Shown piece by piece: positions 27,043-36,906 of a DNA stretch of 53,079 nucleotides. The stretch is from contig PJAB01000047.1 in the NCBI GenBank assembly GCA_002887195.1, positions 1 through 53,079 of the forward strand, in the 5' to 3' direction. A program made the translations under genes and the position numbers. The notes below the pieces were generated by a model. The model searched no databases, was not told where the DNA came from, and saw nothing but the letters and a program-made list of their open reading frames with translations. Position 1 is the stretch's first letter; every line of letters begins with the position of its first letter. This DNA is from Chrysochromulina parva (lineage: Eukaryota > Haptophyta > Prymnesiales > Chrysochromulinaceae).

Positions 27043-27456
27043 TAACCCAAGGACTTTGTAGGAAGTACTGCTGAAGTCGAGAAGCAGGGACGAAGCATAA
27101 CGGTACTCACCGCTACAGCGAGTTCGTTGCGGCTCGGCCGCCCCCTCATGACTGAGAGAGCGTACATACCGACGTCCGACCGTCCGAACCTTCGTCAACC
27201 GTCGTCTTATAGTGACCTTGTCGGCCGGAGCGGCGGAGCCGCGGACAATATGTTTTTAGAGTCTTTCGGAATTCCGAATTGGTGCAATTGGAATTCGTAA
27301 TACGAACAAGTAATAGTAAATCGAACGAAAGCCACACCACGCCAGGGCGGACGTTTCATTCGGGTACTGTAACACATGCCGAAAAGCTCGTCCTCCCATC
27401 CAGAGTCTACTATAGTGTATAGAAGTGTATGCCTGAAACAATGTATGGTGGCCCCG
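27043..27456. other. Intergenic region between convergent genes
   Basis: About 410 bases. The centre (27240-27340) is much more AT-rich than its surroundings and holds overlapping short palindromes around gaattc (near 27270 and 27291). It probably contains both 3' UTRs and cleavage sites. Confidence 0.5.
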
Positions 27457-30400
27457 TCAAGTGGGAGTCGTGGACCCTGGCTCATTGAGGTTCTTGGGAG
27501 AGGAAGGCCGCCCAATAGTCATCAACCCCGCAGCCGTAGCTGTAGCCATCGAGGCGGGCAGGCCAGTAGAGAGGTCAACGGGCTGGGAGAGCATCGTGCG
27601 GATCTCGCGAAGCTGCAGCTGCTTGAGGTGCACAAGGTCTAGCTCTCGCTGCCGAGTCACCTCGACCGCCTCGCGCTTCTTTTCGAGCTCGAGCTTCTCT
27701 TTCCGGTTGCCCTCGCGCAGCGCCTGAGCGCGCCTGCGCGCCTCGGAAGCCGCCGAATGCTTGAAGTCCTCCGCCTGCCTGCGCTGCTGCTCCGTGTGCT
27801 GCTGCGTCGCTTGAAGCACCTCCTCCTTTCGTCGGCGCAGGTCGCCCAACTGCAACTGACGGATCATCGCATTTTGCTGGCGCACGAAGCTGCCGGTGAA
27901 GCTGCGCGACGCCTTGCGCCCGGCGATGGCCTCCTTGAGAGCGCGCGCCTCCGTCTGTTTCAGGTGGACCTCGGCGTTGAGCGCGCGGTGCCGCTCGTCC
28001 AGGGCGTGCTGCAGCTGGCGTCGCTCGAGACGGCTCTGGACGAGGAGCTCCTGCCGCTCGAGCTCCTTATCTGCGAGTAGCTCGGCATGGGCCTGCTTGA
28101 GCTCGGCGCGCATCATCGCAGTGACGCTCCGGCGTTCGGCCTCCTGCCTCGCCTGCAGCGCCGCCACGTCCTCGTACGACTCCTCGCGACTCATCACGAC
28201 GCTCTGCATCATCGCCATCAGTGCGCGAGCCGACGGGTGGCCGCCACCCACCATCTCCGCCGTATCGCCTGCACCCGGACTCAAGGGACTCAAGGGAGAG
28301 AAGGCACTCTCGTCGGCGCCGCCGAAGCGCGCCTCGCGCGCATCTCGCACCTCCCTCATCATCTCGCGCGCAGCAGCGACCTCAGCCGCGCGTCGCTCCG
28401 CCAGCAAGAGGCTCGTCGCGGCGCTCATCTCGCGGACACCCTTGGCCTCCCGCGCGAGCTGCTCCGAGAGTACCTTGCCGATCTCGCCCTGCGCCGAGAT
28501 GGTTGGCGGCAGGCCGTACACGCCAAGCACCTCCGCCTGCCCATCGATCATGCGCTCGAGCTGCTCGAGTGACAGGTTCAGGTTGGGCCCTGTCGCGGGC
28601 GAGGTCTGTGGGCGTGTCGCCAGCTCTTTCGGGGGTGGCGGTACGGTCGCCTCCACGTCGATCGACCCGACCTGGCTGAAGAGGGAGTTTTTCGCACGAG
28701 CGGCGGCGCGCCCTTTTCGCTCCTCCTCCATCCTGGCGCGCGCGTGCTTGAGCATGACGCTGAAGAGCTTGCGCGAGCGCATCGCAAGGGCGGCGGCCTG
28801 GATGCAACTCGCCGCCTCCCAGCGCTCGAGCTCCTCCCACGTGTACAGGAACAGCGGAGCAAAGTACGTCCCCTGCAGACGGCCATGGATGGTGCGCAAC
28901 GCGAGAGGCTCGTACGAGATTGCAGTGAGCAGCGCCACACGGCGCGATGCCTCGAGGGTCGAAAGGAAGCCGAGGCAGGTCCACTCGCGGCTGACGAAAC
29001 GCTTGAGCTGCGCCTTGGGCACCGACGCCATGCGCACGCCGACGGTGAGCAGCGCCAGAGACTCCTGAGGCTGCTGTAGCGAGCGCGTCTGCGCGATGGG
29101 GATGCGCGGCGCCGCCCAGTGCGGCATCTCGGGGCGCAGTGCGTCCGGGAGAACAAAGTACTGCAGGTTCTGCTCATGCGTGTGCGCAAAGGTAAACTTG
29201 AGCGACGAGTGCTCTGGCCAGAGCCCTTTGGCATGGAGCGGATACTTGCCTTTGAGATCCTCGTACACGGCGGTGGGCAGGTAGAGCTTGTTCGACGTGG
29301 TGGCGATGACTCGCTCGCGCACGAGGCGCAGCATGCGGAGGCGCTCCTTGACGAGCCACCAACGCCACCAGCGCTGCATCCGGGTAGACGCACGCAGCCG
29401 GATCAGGCGCTGGGTGAGCGAGGGCTGCACTTTGGCGCGGCACGCAATCGAACGCCACACGCGCTGCAAGGTGACCGTCGCAAGGACCACGTCGATTGCC
29501 GGCGGCGTGAGTGGCACCAGGAGCTCGGAAAGCACCTTGGGCGACAAGGCCGCTTGACTGGGGTCCACGCCCATCGTCCTCAACAGGTCCGCGTTGCGCG
29601 CGCTCGCAGCGTTCAACACGGCGCCAAAGTGGATCACATCGGGCAGCACGAGGCGCACGAGCTGCCGGCGCACGTACGACATCTGCACGCCGCGGTCCTC
29701 GCGGTCGGCGGCCTCGAAAGCCTTCTGAAGCAGGCGCAGCTCCGCTTTGGTCGGACGCACATATGAACGGGACAGCGCCTTCAGCTCCTTGGCCTCTCGC
29801 GGCATGCACGTGAGGCGCAGTTTGTACTTTGGCGGCTGCTGCGCGCGCTGCCGGATGAGCAGCCCACTGAGTGGCGGGTTCGTCAGGTCGGTAGGCAGCT
29901 CGCCACTGTGCCGGATCGTATAGCAGTCAGTCGGCTCGAAGTAGACCTGCTCCGCCAGCTCGCGGCCGAGTGCCTCCAGCAGTAGTGCCTCGAGCTCGTG
30001 CACGTGGCGCGTCTGCACGTATAGGTAGGGGGCGTGCAGGTTGGCCGTGTGGCGCGCCAGGTTGGCCCGGCGCGAAACGTGCCCACGGACGGCCGCCTGC
30101 ACGCTCACCGCCGCCTTCTCCTGTTCCGGCGTTGGGGGGTCGCTCGGCGGCAGCGGCTGCTTCGGCGATGGGTCCTTGGGCGTGGGTGCTTTCGGCGATG
30201 GGTCCTTGGGCGTGGGTACTTTTGGCGATGGGTCCTTGGGCGTGGGTACTTTTGGCGATGGGTCCTTGGGCGGGGGCGCCAACGGCGATGGATCCTTGGG
30301 CGTGGGTGCTTTCGGCGACGGCTCCGCTGGCGCCGCAGTTGCTGCAAGCGCGACTGCAAACGCTTGCGGCGTGGGCGCCTTGGGGGACGGCGCCGCCAGC

Positions 30401-31308
30401 AACTCCTTCGTAGCCTCGATGTGGCTCGTCGGCCGGCCCGAGGCGGCAAGCTTCTCGAGGCGCTCGCGCTCCGCGGCCTCCGCCCTCTCCCTCTCCTCCG
30501 CCTCCCTTCGCGCCTTATCCTGCGCCAGCTTTTGCCTTGCGTACTCCTTCGCCGCCGCCGCCTGCCCCGACTCCTTTTTCAGGACTGTGAGCCGCCTTCG
30601 TGGCACAATGGACCGCGCGGCCGACTGCAGCTTGAGCACGGGCGAGAGGCGCGCGTGGGTATGGTTGAGCTCGCGCAGCTCGGTGCGAAGCTCGGCGAGC
30701 AGCGCCTGGTCCGTCGCGGGCGCCGGTAGATGCTGCGGTGGCAGCGGCGCGAAGATCGGCAACGACGCCGCCGGGCATTTGGTGCAGAGCGACGGGGGAA
30801 AGGTGGCGCCCTCGATGAGCTCCTCATCAGAGACGACGTGAAGATCGAGCGCCCTGAGCGAGATGAGCGAGTTGACGCAGTAGTGTCGGTAGCTTGGGTG
30901 CTTGGCTAGCGGATTGTCGTAAGCCGTGAGCCGCAATATCATTGGCAGACCGACGAGCTCGCCGAGCGCATGCAGCGACCCTAGCTGGTTGTCGTGCAGG
31001 TAGAGGACGACGAGCTCACGCAGCTGGCCCCAGATGTTGCGATCGGGCAGCGCGGTGATTCCGTTGCGCGCAAGGTCGAGCTTCTTCAGCCGCGTGCACT
31101 GGAAGAACGCGTTCGGGCTGAGCTGCTGGAAGAGGTTGGCTGAGAGCAGCACAACCTGCAGTGAGGAGCACACGCCGATCTCGTCGACGTCGTTCAGCGC
31201 GAGCTCGCGCAGATCGAGCCCGACCGCCTCCTTGGCCGTCTCCTTGGTCGTGCGCTCGACGATGGTCCACGCGTCCAGTTTGGAGAGCGGGACTGAGCGC
31301 CGGGCCAT
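27457..31308 (-). CDS. LRRIQ3: LRRIQ3-like leucine-rich repeat and IQ-motif protein
   Basis: A 1283-residue protein from the ATG at 31308. Residues about 28-165 match the LRR unit of LRRIQ3: CTRLKKLDLARNGITALPD, ELVVLYLHDNQLGSLHAL, and the cap with YRHYCVNSLISLRALDLHVV then SDEELIEGATFP, which is the signature end of that family. IQ motifs, which bind calmodulin, are visible in the middle: AVSVQAAVRGHVSRRA, TLQRVWRSIACRAKVQ and STRMQRWWRWWLVKERLR. The last 350 residues are coiled coil with dense Arg/Glu/Gln. A Pro/Lys linker of 10-residue repeats (SPKVPTPKDP) joins LRR and IQ parts. LRRIQ proteins are associated with cilia, implying a flagellate life stage. It is longer than the human protein. 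Confidence 0.8.
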   Translation of the reverse strand: MARRSVPLSKLDAWTIVERTTKETAKEAVGLDLRELALNDVDEIGVCSSLQVVLLSANLFQQLSPNAFFQCTRLKKLDLARNGITALPDRNIWGQLRELVVLYLHDNQLGSLHALGELVGLPMILRLTAYDNPLAKHPSYRHYCVNSLISLRALDLHVVSDEELIEGATFPPSLCTKCPAASLPIFAPLPPQHLPAPATDQALLAELRTELRELNHTHARLSPVLKLQSAARSIVPRRRLTVLKKESGQAAAAKEYARQKLAQDKARREAEERERAEAAERERLEKLAASGRPTSHIEATKELLAAPSPKAPTPQAFAVALAATAAPAEPSPKAPTPKDPSPLAPPPKDPSPKVPTPKDPSPKVPTPKDPSPKAPTPKDPSPKQPLPPSDPPTPEQEKAAVSVQAAVRGHVSRRANLARHTANLHAPYLYVQTRHVHELEALLLEALGRELAEQVYFEPTDCYTIRHSGELPTDLTNPPLSGLLIRQRAQQPPKYKLRLTCMPREAKELKALSRSYVRPTKAELRLLQKAFEAADREDRGVQMSYVRRQLVRLVLPDVIHFGAVLNAASARNADLLRTMGVDPSQAALSPKVLSELLVPLTPPAIDVVLATVTLQRVWRSIACRAKVQPSLTQRLIRLRASTRMQRWWRWWLVKERLRMLRLVRERVIATTSNKLYLPTAVYEDLKGKYPLHAKGLWPEHSSLKFTFAHTHEQNLQYFVLPDALRPEMPHWAAPRIPIAQTRSLQQPQESLALLTVGVRMASVPKAQLKRFVSREWTCLGFLSTLEASRRVALLTAISYEPLALRTIHGRLQGTYFAPLFLYTWEELERWEAASCIQAAALAMRSRKLFSVMLKHARARMEEERKGRAAARAKNSLFSQVGSIDVEATVPPPPKELATRPQTSPATGPNLNLSLEQLERMIDGQAEVLGVYGLPPTISAQGEIGKVLSEQLAREAKGVREMSAATSLLLAERRAAEVAAAREMMREVRDAREARFGGADESAFSPLSPLSPGAGDTAEMVGGGHPSARALMAMMQSVVMSREESYEDVAALQARQEAERRSVTAMMRAELKQAHAELLADKELERQELLVQSRLERRQLQHALDERHRALNAEVHLKQTEARALKEAIAGRKASRSFTGSFVRQQNAMIRQLQLGDLRRRKEEVLQATQQHTEQQRRQAEDFKHSAASEARRRAQALREGNRKEKLELEKKREAVEVTRQRELDLVHLKQLQLREIRTMLSQPVDLSTGLPASMATATAAGLMTIGRPSSPKNLNEPGSTTPT
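30163..30312. repeat. 30-bp coding tandem repeat, five copies
   Basis: Units begin ggcgatgggtccttgggcgt and encode the ten-residue PTPKDPSPKV-type repeat in the LRRIQ3-like gene on the minus strand. Confidence 0.9.
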
Positions 31309-31805
31309 CGCTGTCTTGTGCTCAACAGAAGCTGCTGCTGTTCAACACAACGCGCATTCGCTCCGGACCCCCAAGCACGAGAGCCACTATCACTATGGAC
31401 GGAGGTGTGGCCGACACAGCCCGTGCCAACACAAAGAACTCGTGTGAACACAAGCCGTTAATCGGCAAGTCGTGGGGGAAGGAAGCGCCGGACTAGCATC
31501 TGCGCCAGTCCGATGCCCCACTTCCCCCGAATGTATAGTAGAGGTACCAATAGGACCGCTGTTCGCGGCAGCCACAGCTGCTGCAGCACGCACGCGCGAG
31601 CGCCGCGGCGGCGTAAGCCCCGCGAGCCGAAATGCCGAATCCACACTCGCCGCTCGTACCCTATTCGAGGGGGGGGGCCGTGTAGTCTTCAGGGGGCTTT
31701 TACGGGAAGCATTTTGCTCAAACGGCCTTCCCTACAGTGTTTCGTTTTTCCACTTGGAGATTGCCCGATCACCCAAAAAGGCGGGAATTGAAGTTACACA
31801 CCAAA
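31309..31805. promoter_or_regulatory. Divergent gap between LRRIQ3-like and GH43 genes
   Basis: About 500 bases between two start codons pointing apart. It includes an exact GTGTGAAC at 31442-31449, a run of seven g's near 31671, and an AT-richer stretch at 31725-31800 just before the GH43 start. Confidence 0.4.
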
Positions 31806-33544
31806 ATGCGGACCCCAGCGCTCGTCGTCGCGCTGGCGGCGGCCGCCGCCGCCGCGGCGGGCCCCGAGACGGCGGTCATTCGCTCGGGCGTTCCTTGGTA
31901 CGACACGGACGGCAATCGCGTGTTTGCTGGCGGCGCGAACATGTACGTCGAGGGCGGCGTCTACTACCTGATCGGCGAGGGCAAGAAGGTGCTCAGCGGG
32001 GTGAGTATGAGCTGGGGGGGGGGGGTGCCCGCAGCTGCAGAGTGTGGCTCAGCACACAGGCTGCGCGCTCCGCCGCCCTCCACGCAGCAGCGGCCCATTG
32101 TCGCCCCCACCCAACACCCGCGCCCGCCTGCGCAGGACATCTCCGCGTGCTTCAATCTGTTCAGCAGCACGGACCTTCAGGCCTGGAAGTTCGAAGGCTG
32201 CGCGCTCAACAACAGGTGCGGGCCCTGCCCGGCCGCCCCGCGCCGCGCTCGCGCCGCCGCAAGCCCGCCCCGCGCGCACGCCCCCTGTCCACTGGCCGTC
32301 TTGACCTCGCGTCCGCGCGGCGCCGCCACCCACCCGCGCTCTGCAGTGACATTCTGGCACCTCCGCCCTTCGACAAGGAGCCGTACTACCGCATGGAGCG
32401 CCCGAAGCTCATGCGCAACCCGACGACGAAGAAGTACTTGCTGTGGTTTCACTGCGACACGGACGGCTTCGCCATGCGCTCCGTGGGCGTGCTCACGGCG
32501 GACGCGGTCACGGGCCCGTTCAAGTTTGTGACGCCCTGCTTCCGCCCCGATGGCCAGGACTCGTACGACATGGGCACGTTCTACGACGACCCGGCGCTCG
32601 GCGGCGACGGCCACGCGTACCTCATTCGGTCGGTGGGCAACAAGTACGCGGGGATCTCGCAGCTGACGGCCGACTGGACGGGCACGACCCCCGCGGGGAT
32701 CGTGTCGGCGGGCCCCGACATGGAGGGCCAGGCGCTCATGCGCGACGTCAACGGCACGCTGCACGCGGCGGGCTCGCACCTCACCGGGTGGGCCTCCAAC
32801 GCGGCGCAGTTCGTCACGTCACCCAACGCGAGCCTCGTGGGCGCGCAGTGGGTCAACAACTACAACCCGAGTTCATCTTCCAACACGTACGACTCCCAGT
32901 CCACGTTCATCTTCCCGTTCGTGCACGCCGACGGCCACGTCACGCACATCTGGATGGCGGACCGGTGGAACGAGAACGGCCCGGGCGGGCTGGACAACAT
33001 GACGGCCATCTGGCTGCCGCTGCTGCCGCCGTCGGGCCCCGCGCCCGCGACGCCCGCGCGGGGCTGGGTGTTTGTGCTCGACATTTGCCTCACGGCGCCC
33101 GCGTTCCTTCTGTCGCCGAGCGACGCGTCCGTCACGCACGTGACGACGGGGCTGTGCGTCTCGCAGTCGCCCGACGGCGCCAACCGCGGCGCGCTGGAGC
33201 TGGCGGCGTGCAGCGCGGCCGACCCGCTGCAGCGCTGGCACGCGGCCGGCGGCGGCTCGGGCGCCGTCACGTCGACGCCCCACGCGAGGGACGCTGGGTG
33301 CGTGTCGTGGAACGTCGCCAACCAGCAGCTCGTGGCGGGCAACCCGATCATCGCGTACGCGTGCGGGTCGCCGCCCGCGTGGAACGAGGCGTTCGAGCTG
33401 CCCGCGGCGGGCGCGCCGGGGCTCGTGACGGCCGACGACGGCAACGGCAACCCCAGCACGCTGTGCGCGGCGGTCGTGCCGCCCACCAACCCGTCGAAGT
33501 GGACGCTTCCGTGGTTTGACGCGTGGAGCCTCAAGGACTTTTGA
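31806..33544 (+). CDS. Secreted GH43-like glycoside hydrolase with ricin-type lectin domain
   Basis: Three exons, 31806-32000, 32136-32215 and 32347-33544, give 490 residues. The start [19 protein letters not shown] is a clear signal peptide. The catalytic part is a five-bladed propeller typical of GH43, closest in look to galactan 1,3-beta-galactosidases: VPWYDTDGNRVFAGGANMY, FSSTDLQAWKFEG, ERPKLMRNPTTKKYLLWFH, DGFAMRSVGVLTADAVTGPF, QDSYDMGTFYDDP, and DMEGQALMRDVNGTLHAAGS. The last 120 residues contain CVSQSPDGANRGALELAAC and DPLQRWHA, the QxW-type pattern of a ricin B lectin. It probably trims galactan or arabinogalactan in the cell wall or mucilage. Both splice joins restore the frame exactly and link conserved segments. 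Confidence 0.85.
32001..32135 (+). other. GH43 intron 1
   Basis: A 135-base intron, donor ggg|gtgagtatg, acceptor cctgcgcag|gacatc, phase 0. It has a G run (gggggggggg) shortly after the donor. Confidence 0.85.
32216..32346 (+). other. GH43 intron 2
   Basis: A 131-base intron, donor aacag|gtgcgg, acceptor gctctgcag|tgac, phase 2. It joins CALNN to SDILAPPPF and shifts reading to the frame of the long third exon. Confidence 0.85.
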
Positions 33545-34075
33545 GGGGGAAGGAGGGGGGGGGGCGCTTTGATCTAGATCAGATCTATAGATTAGGGTTT
33601 TCTAACGTTTAAATGTTTAGGAGTCGGCGAGGGAGTCAGACGTCGTGTCTTGACAGATTGAGTCATTAAACAAGACGGCGCGGTCTCGTGTGCTACGTGC
33701 ACTGTACTTCTCCTTCTATAATAGCGAAATGGTCGCCTCGCCGGCCACAGCGCGCGAGCAAATAATTCCTAGGAACACAGGAGCTTCGCCTGTGGCTACG
33801 CAGGGCGCTCTGGCGCAAAGTCTCTCAGAGAGAGACTTGCCCTTGCTTGGCGAGATGGCTGATGAGGTGCATTGAGCGCACGTGCCTTGCAGTCTGTTGA
33901 ACGAGTGCCTGAGGGCCGTGCACGCGTGTGCACGCGCGCGAAGCAGCAGCTGCGCGCGAAGCCTTGCCGCACCACAGCACCCTCTCTCGCTCACTGTCGT
34001 CTCTCTGCGCTCGTCTATGCCTCGCAGCACCGTGACAAGCGATCGCGCGTGTCGAGCTCCTTCGTGCTCAATCCG
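33545..34075. other. Region between the GH43 and BET genes
   Basis: About 530 bases with the GH43 3' UTR and the BET promoter. Notable: a G run at 33558-33566, a short dense palindromic stretch gatctagatcagatct at 33572-33587, and AT-rich sequence to about 33770. No extra gene seen. Confidence 0.5.
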
Positions 34076-35172
34076 ATGGACGAGGCTATGCAGCGCAAGG
34101 TCCGCGCCAGACACGGCCTCTCAGAGCTGCAGCCACTGCGTGCAACCACCATGCCGGCCCGCCGGTCACCACCCTCCCAGCCTATCCTCGAGCTCACGCC
34201 CCCGCCCCTCGTGCTTCCTCACTTCCGCGCGCGCAGTGCGACGCGCTGGTGAAGAGCCTCATGAAGCGCAGCCAGGGCGTGCATTTCAGCCGGCCTGTCG
34301 AGTGGAAGAAGTTCGGGCTCGTCGACTACCCCAAGCTGATCAAGGAGCCTATGGACCTGGGCACTGTGTCAGAAAACCTGCAAAAGCCGCACTACGAGCG
34401 CCTTGAGAGCTTCATCAATGACGTGCGCCTCGTGTGGAAGAACGCCTTCATCTTCAACGCGCCCGACTCGATGTACTTCAAGGCGGCCAAAACGCTCTCC
34501 GACGTCTTCGAGAAGCGGTGCGAGGACCTCGAGAAGGAGGCAGAGTCGGTCAACGCGCCCGATATTGGCTCTATGGAGCGCTGCCAGCTGCTGCTCGAGG
34601 ACATGCGCAAGAACCCCTTCTCCGAGTGGTTCCGCGAGCCACTCGACCACGTCGCGCTCCAGCTGCACGACTACCCGCAGGTCATCTCTCAGCCGATGGA
34701 CCTCGGCACCGTCCACAAGAAGATGGAGCGCTCACAGTACATGTCAGTTGAGGACTTTGCGCACGACGTGCGGCTAATTTGGCAGAACGCGATCACGTAC
34801 AACTCGGCGCAGTCGTTCATCGGCGTCGTCGCGGGCATCCTCGCCGCCATCTTCGACCGCCGCTTTGCTTTGATTACGCGCTCCGCCACCGCAGACCCGG
34901 GTCGTCCCCTCCCCGATCGGCCAGGATGGCCCACCTTTCAGCAGAAGAAGAAATTTTACGACCTTTGCACGCGGCTGACGCTCGCGGACCTGAACCAGAT
35001 GGTCAGCCTAGTGCAGCGGGGGTGCCAGGCGGCGGTGCAGCAGTGCGGCGACAAGGAGGTCGAGGTGGACGTGGACGAGCTCGACATGGAGACGTTCCAG
35101 AATGTGCTGAAATGGGCGAATAGCAAGACCAAGTCCGCGCAACAGCCCAAGTCCGAGGCCGGCGCCTCATAA
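34076..35172 (+). CDS. Short BET protein: two bromodomains and a NET domain
   Basis: Two exons, 34076-34099 and 34237-35172, giving 319 residues. BET proteins bind acetylated histones and recruit transcription machinery. Bromodomain 1: GLVDYPKLIKEPMDLGTV and NAFIFNAPDSMYFKAA, with the acetyl-lysine-binding Asn; bromodomain 2: DYPQVISQPMDLGTVHKK and NAITYNSAQSF, also with Asn. The C-terminus FYDLCTRLTLADLNQMV and VDVDELDMETFQNVLKWA fits the NET domain. The first exon codes only MDEAMQRK; its splice to CDALVKSLMKRS restores the start helix of bromodomain 1. The linker between modules is very short compared with animal BETs. The first exon is inferred from frame and splice sites. Confidence 0.85.
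34100..34236 (+). other. BET gene intron
   Basis: A 137-base intron, donor cgcaag|gtccgc, acceptor cgcgcgcag|tgcgac, phase 0, placed after an eight-codon first exon. Confidence 0.6.
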
Positions 35173-35739
35173 TAGAGAGGGGTTGCTGCCGCACGGCGCC
35201 AGGAGTCAAATAAGTGCGCCCGGGGATTCGATCCTCGGCGCCGTTGAGGGCGCCGGCGAGGGCCGCAGCAAGCGAGGCCCTCAGGTGAGAAGTCCAGGAT
35301 GACAGCACGACCGCAACGCGCGCGCTCACGCACCAAGGCTTGCGACGAGGCGATTAAGGGCCGGGGCAGGCGAAGCTCGCTCTGGAAGAAAGTGTCAACG
35401 TGCCCTAGTTGTACACGTCCCCAGCCCCATGTGCCATGTGCAAGCACCACCGGTCGCCGATCCCTGTGCAAAAGTGATATCGCGACGGTAGTGTTGCTCC
35501 GTGCAGAGTGTGCCGCCACCAGGACCAGCATGATCCACATGTGTTTGCGCCCAGGCCAAATATGTGCCGGGCATTATAGGCATGTGGTTCGGTAAGAATC
35601 ACTTGAACTTCGATCAGGAAAAGACCTTCCAGCATCTGAGATGATTTACTGTTCACAGTGAACACTTTTTCATGGCTCCGGCACTGCTCCGGCGATTGCT
35701 CCCGGCGACAAAAAAGCGAGTGCCTCCGCTCCGCAACGC
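35173..35739. other. Region between BET and AP endonuclease genes
   Basis: About 570 bases. It holds an inverted repeat ggcgcc/ggcgccgt near 35194-35245 with a tRNA T-arm-like segment (see rejected items) and the TGTTCAC-A-GTGAACA palindrome at 35650-35664. Otherwise unremarkable. Confidence 0.5.
35650..35664. promoter_or_regulatory. Palindrome TGTTCAC-A-GTGAACA upstream of AP endonuclease
   Basis: Perfect 7-base arms around one central base, 75 bases upstream of the ATG at 35740. It matches the recurring GTTCAC family found in other gene-upstream gaps of this window. Function as a factor-binding site is inferred. Confidence 0.4.
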
Positions 35740-36906
35740 ATGTCCATCGCCTCCTTCTTCAAGCCAAGCGCGTCGTCCGAGAAGAAGCGCCCACGCGACG
35801 AAGAGGACAGCGTAGTTGGAGGTGGCACCAGCGATGGCAACATTGCTGAGAAGCCACCTGTACGAAGCTATGTCACCTGGAACGCCAATAGTCTCCTGCA
35901 GCGTGTGGAGCTAGACGCGTCGGCCGTGAGAAAGTTCCTCATGGAGCATGCTCCAGACGTCGTATTCATCTCTGAGGTCCGGATGCCGGCTGCAGGGCCG
36001 CCTGGCTGCAAAAAGGGCGATGGTAAGCCGCGGACCCAGTCTGAGATGGCGCGCGGGACGCCCGCACAGTCCAAGGAAGCAGACGCCATTGCCGACTTCG
36101 TGCGCTCGGCCGGCTACCGGGCGTACTGGTCGCTCGCCGAGTACAAATACTCGGGCTGCGGCCTGCTCGTGCGCAAGGACCGCGCGCAGCCACTCGAGGT
36201 GCGCTACAGCCTCGATGCAGCTGCGCCAGCCGGACGGCACCATCCGGAGGGCCGCGTCATACTCGCGCACTTCGCGCACCTTGAGCTTCTCGGCACGTAC
36301 GTGCCCAACAACGGCAGTAACGAGGCTTCATTTGAGCGGCGGCGACAGTGGGAGGTGGAGCTGGACTCGCTGCTTCTCGCGCCGCGCGAACGTCCTCTCG
36401 TATGGATCGGCGACCTCAACGTCGCCGCAGGCTGGCACGACGTTGGACCGGACCCCAGTTGGTTCCGAAACCAGAATGGCACGGACGCGGCGCATCCGGA
36501 CGACCGCGGCCAGCCCGGCTTCACGGCCAACGAGCAGGCGCGCTTCGCCCGTACGCTCGAGCGCGCTCGCATGATTGACGCCTATCGGTGCTTGTGGCCC
36601 GAACCCGACTGGCAACGCGACGTCACTTGGCGCGGCGCACCGGGCGTCAACATTCCCGCCGAAGGGCGGTACTACAACAAGGGCATGCGAATCGACTACT
36701 GCATCGTGCCGAGGGAGGGCGTGCGCGTGGTGCGCGCGCTCGTGTGCGGCCGCGGCGCCTCGCGTGAGGGGTTCCTAGGCTCGGACCACTGCCCGCTCCT
36801 CGTCGAGCTTGACCTTGTCCTTGAGGCTGGCTCGGCTGAGCCGCAGCCCGGCGCCGCGCCGCAGCCCGGCGCGGACAGCGCGCTACGTGATGTCCCCCAC
36901 GAGTGA
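35740..36906 (+). CDS. AP endonuclease / exonuclease III-family protein with PIP-box-like start
   Basis: A 388-residue protein in one exon. It would cut DNA at abasic sites in base-excision repair. Landmarks: SYVTWNANSL (Asn of the active site), DVVFISEVRMP (metal-binding Glu), YSGCGLLVRK, GTYVPNNG, WIGDLNVAAGWHD (DLN), GMRIDYCIVP (Asp) and GSDHCPLLVEL (catalytic His after Asp). The first residues, SIASFFKPSA, resemble a PCNA-interacting (PIP) box, as on other repair and replication proteins. Relative to short exonuclease III the protein has an insert of about 25 residues (GDGKPRTQSEMARGTP ...) and a loop with DAAHPDDRGQPGF, plus a Pro/Ala tail. A Lys/Arg cluster after the PIP-like motif (KKRPR) may be a nuclear signal. 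Confidence 0.88.
   Translation: MSIASFFKPSASSEKKRPRDEEDSVVGGGTSDGNIAEKPPVRSYVTWNANSLLQRVELDASAVRKFLMEHAPDVVFISEVRMPAAGPPGCKKGDGKPRTQSEMARGTPAQSKEADAIADFVRSAGYRAYWSLAEYKYSGCGLLVRKDRAQPLEVRYSLDAAAPAGRHHPEGRVILAHFAHLELLGTYVPNNGSNEASFERRRQWEVELDSLLLAPRERPLVWIGDLNVAAGWHDVGPDPSWFRNQNGTDAAHPDDRGQPGFTANEQARFARTLERARMIDAYRCLWPEPDWQRDVTWRGAPGVNIPAEGRYYNKGMRIDYCIVPREGVRVVRALVCGRGASREGFLGSDHCPLLVELDLVLEAGSAEPQPGAAPQPGADSALRDVPHE

Noticed and set aside
30163..30312. Tandem repeats considered as a possible CRISPR array
   Set aside because: Units are adjacent, in frame, and encode a Pro/Lys linker; there are no unique spacers.
33572..33612. ttagggtttt and palindromic gatctagatc near the GH43 3' end, considered as a telomere-like trace
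   Set aside because: Only a single TTAGGG unit occurs, with no array.
35194..35246. tRNA-like segment: acggcgc and gcgccgt acceptor-like arms with a T-arm-like cggggattcgatcctcg between
   Set aside because: The space between the 5' arm and the T-arm is only about 21 bases, too short for D and anticodon arms, and the loop does not place TTCRA correctly. It may be a degenerate remnant but is not a tRNA gene.
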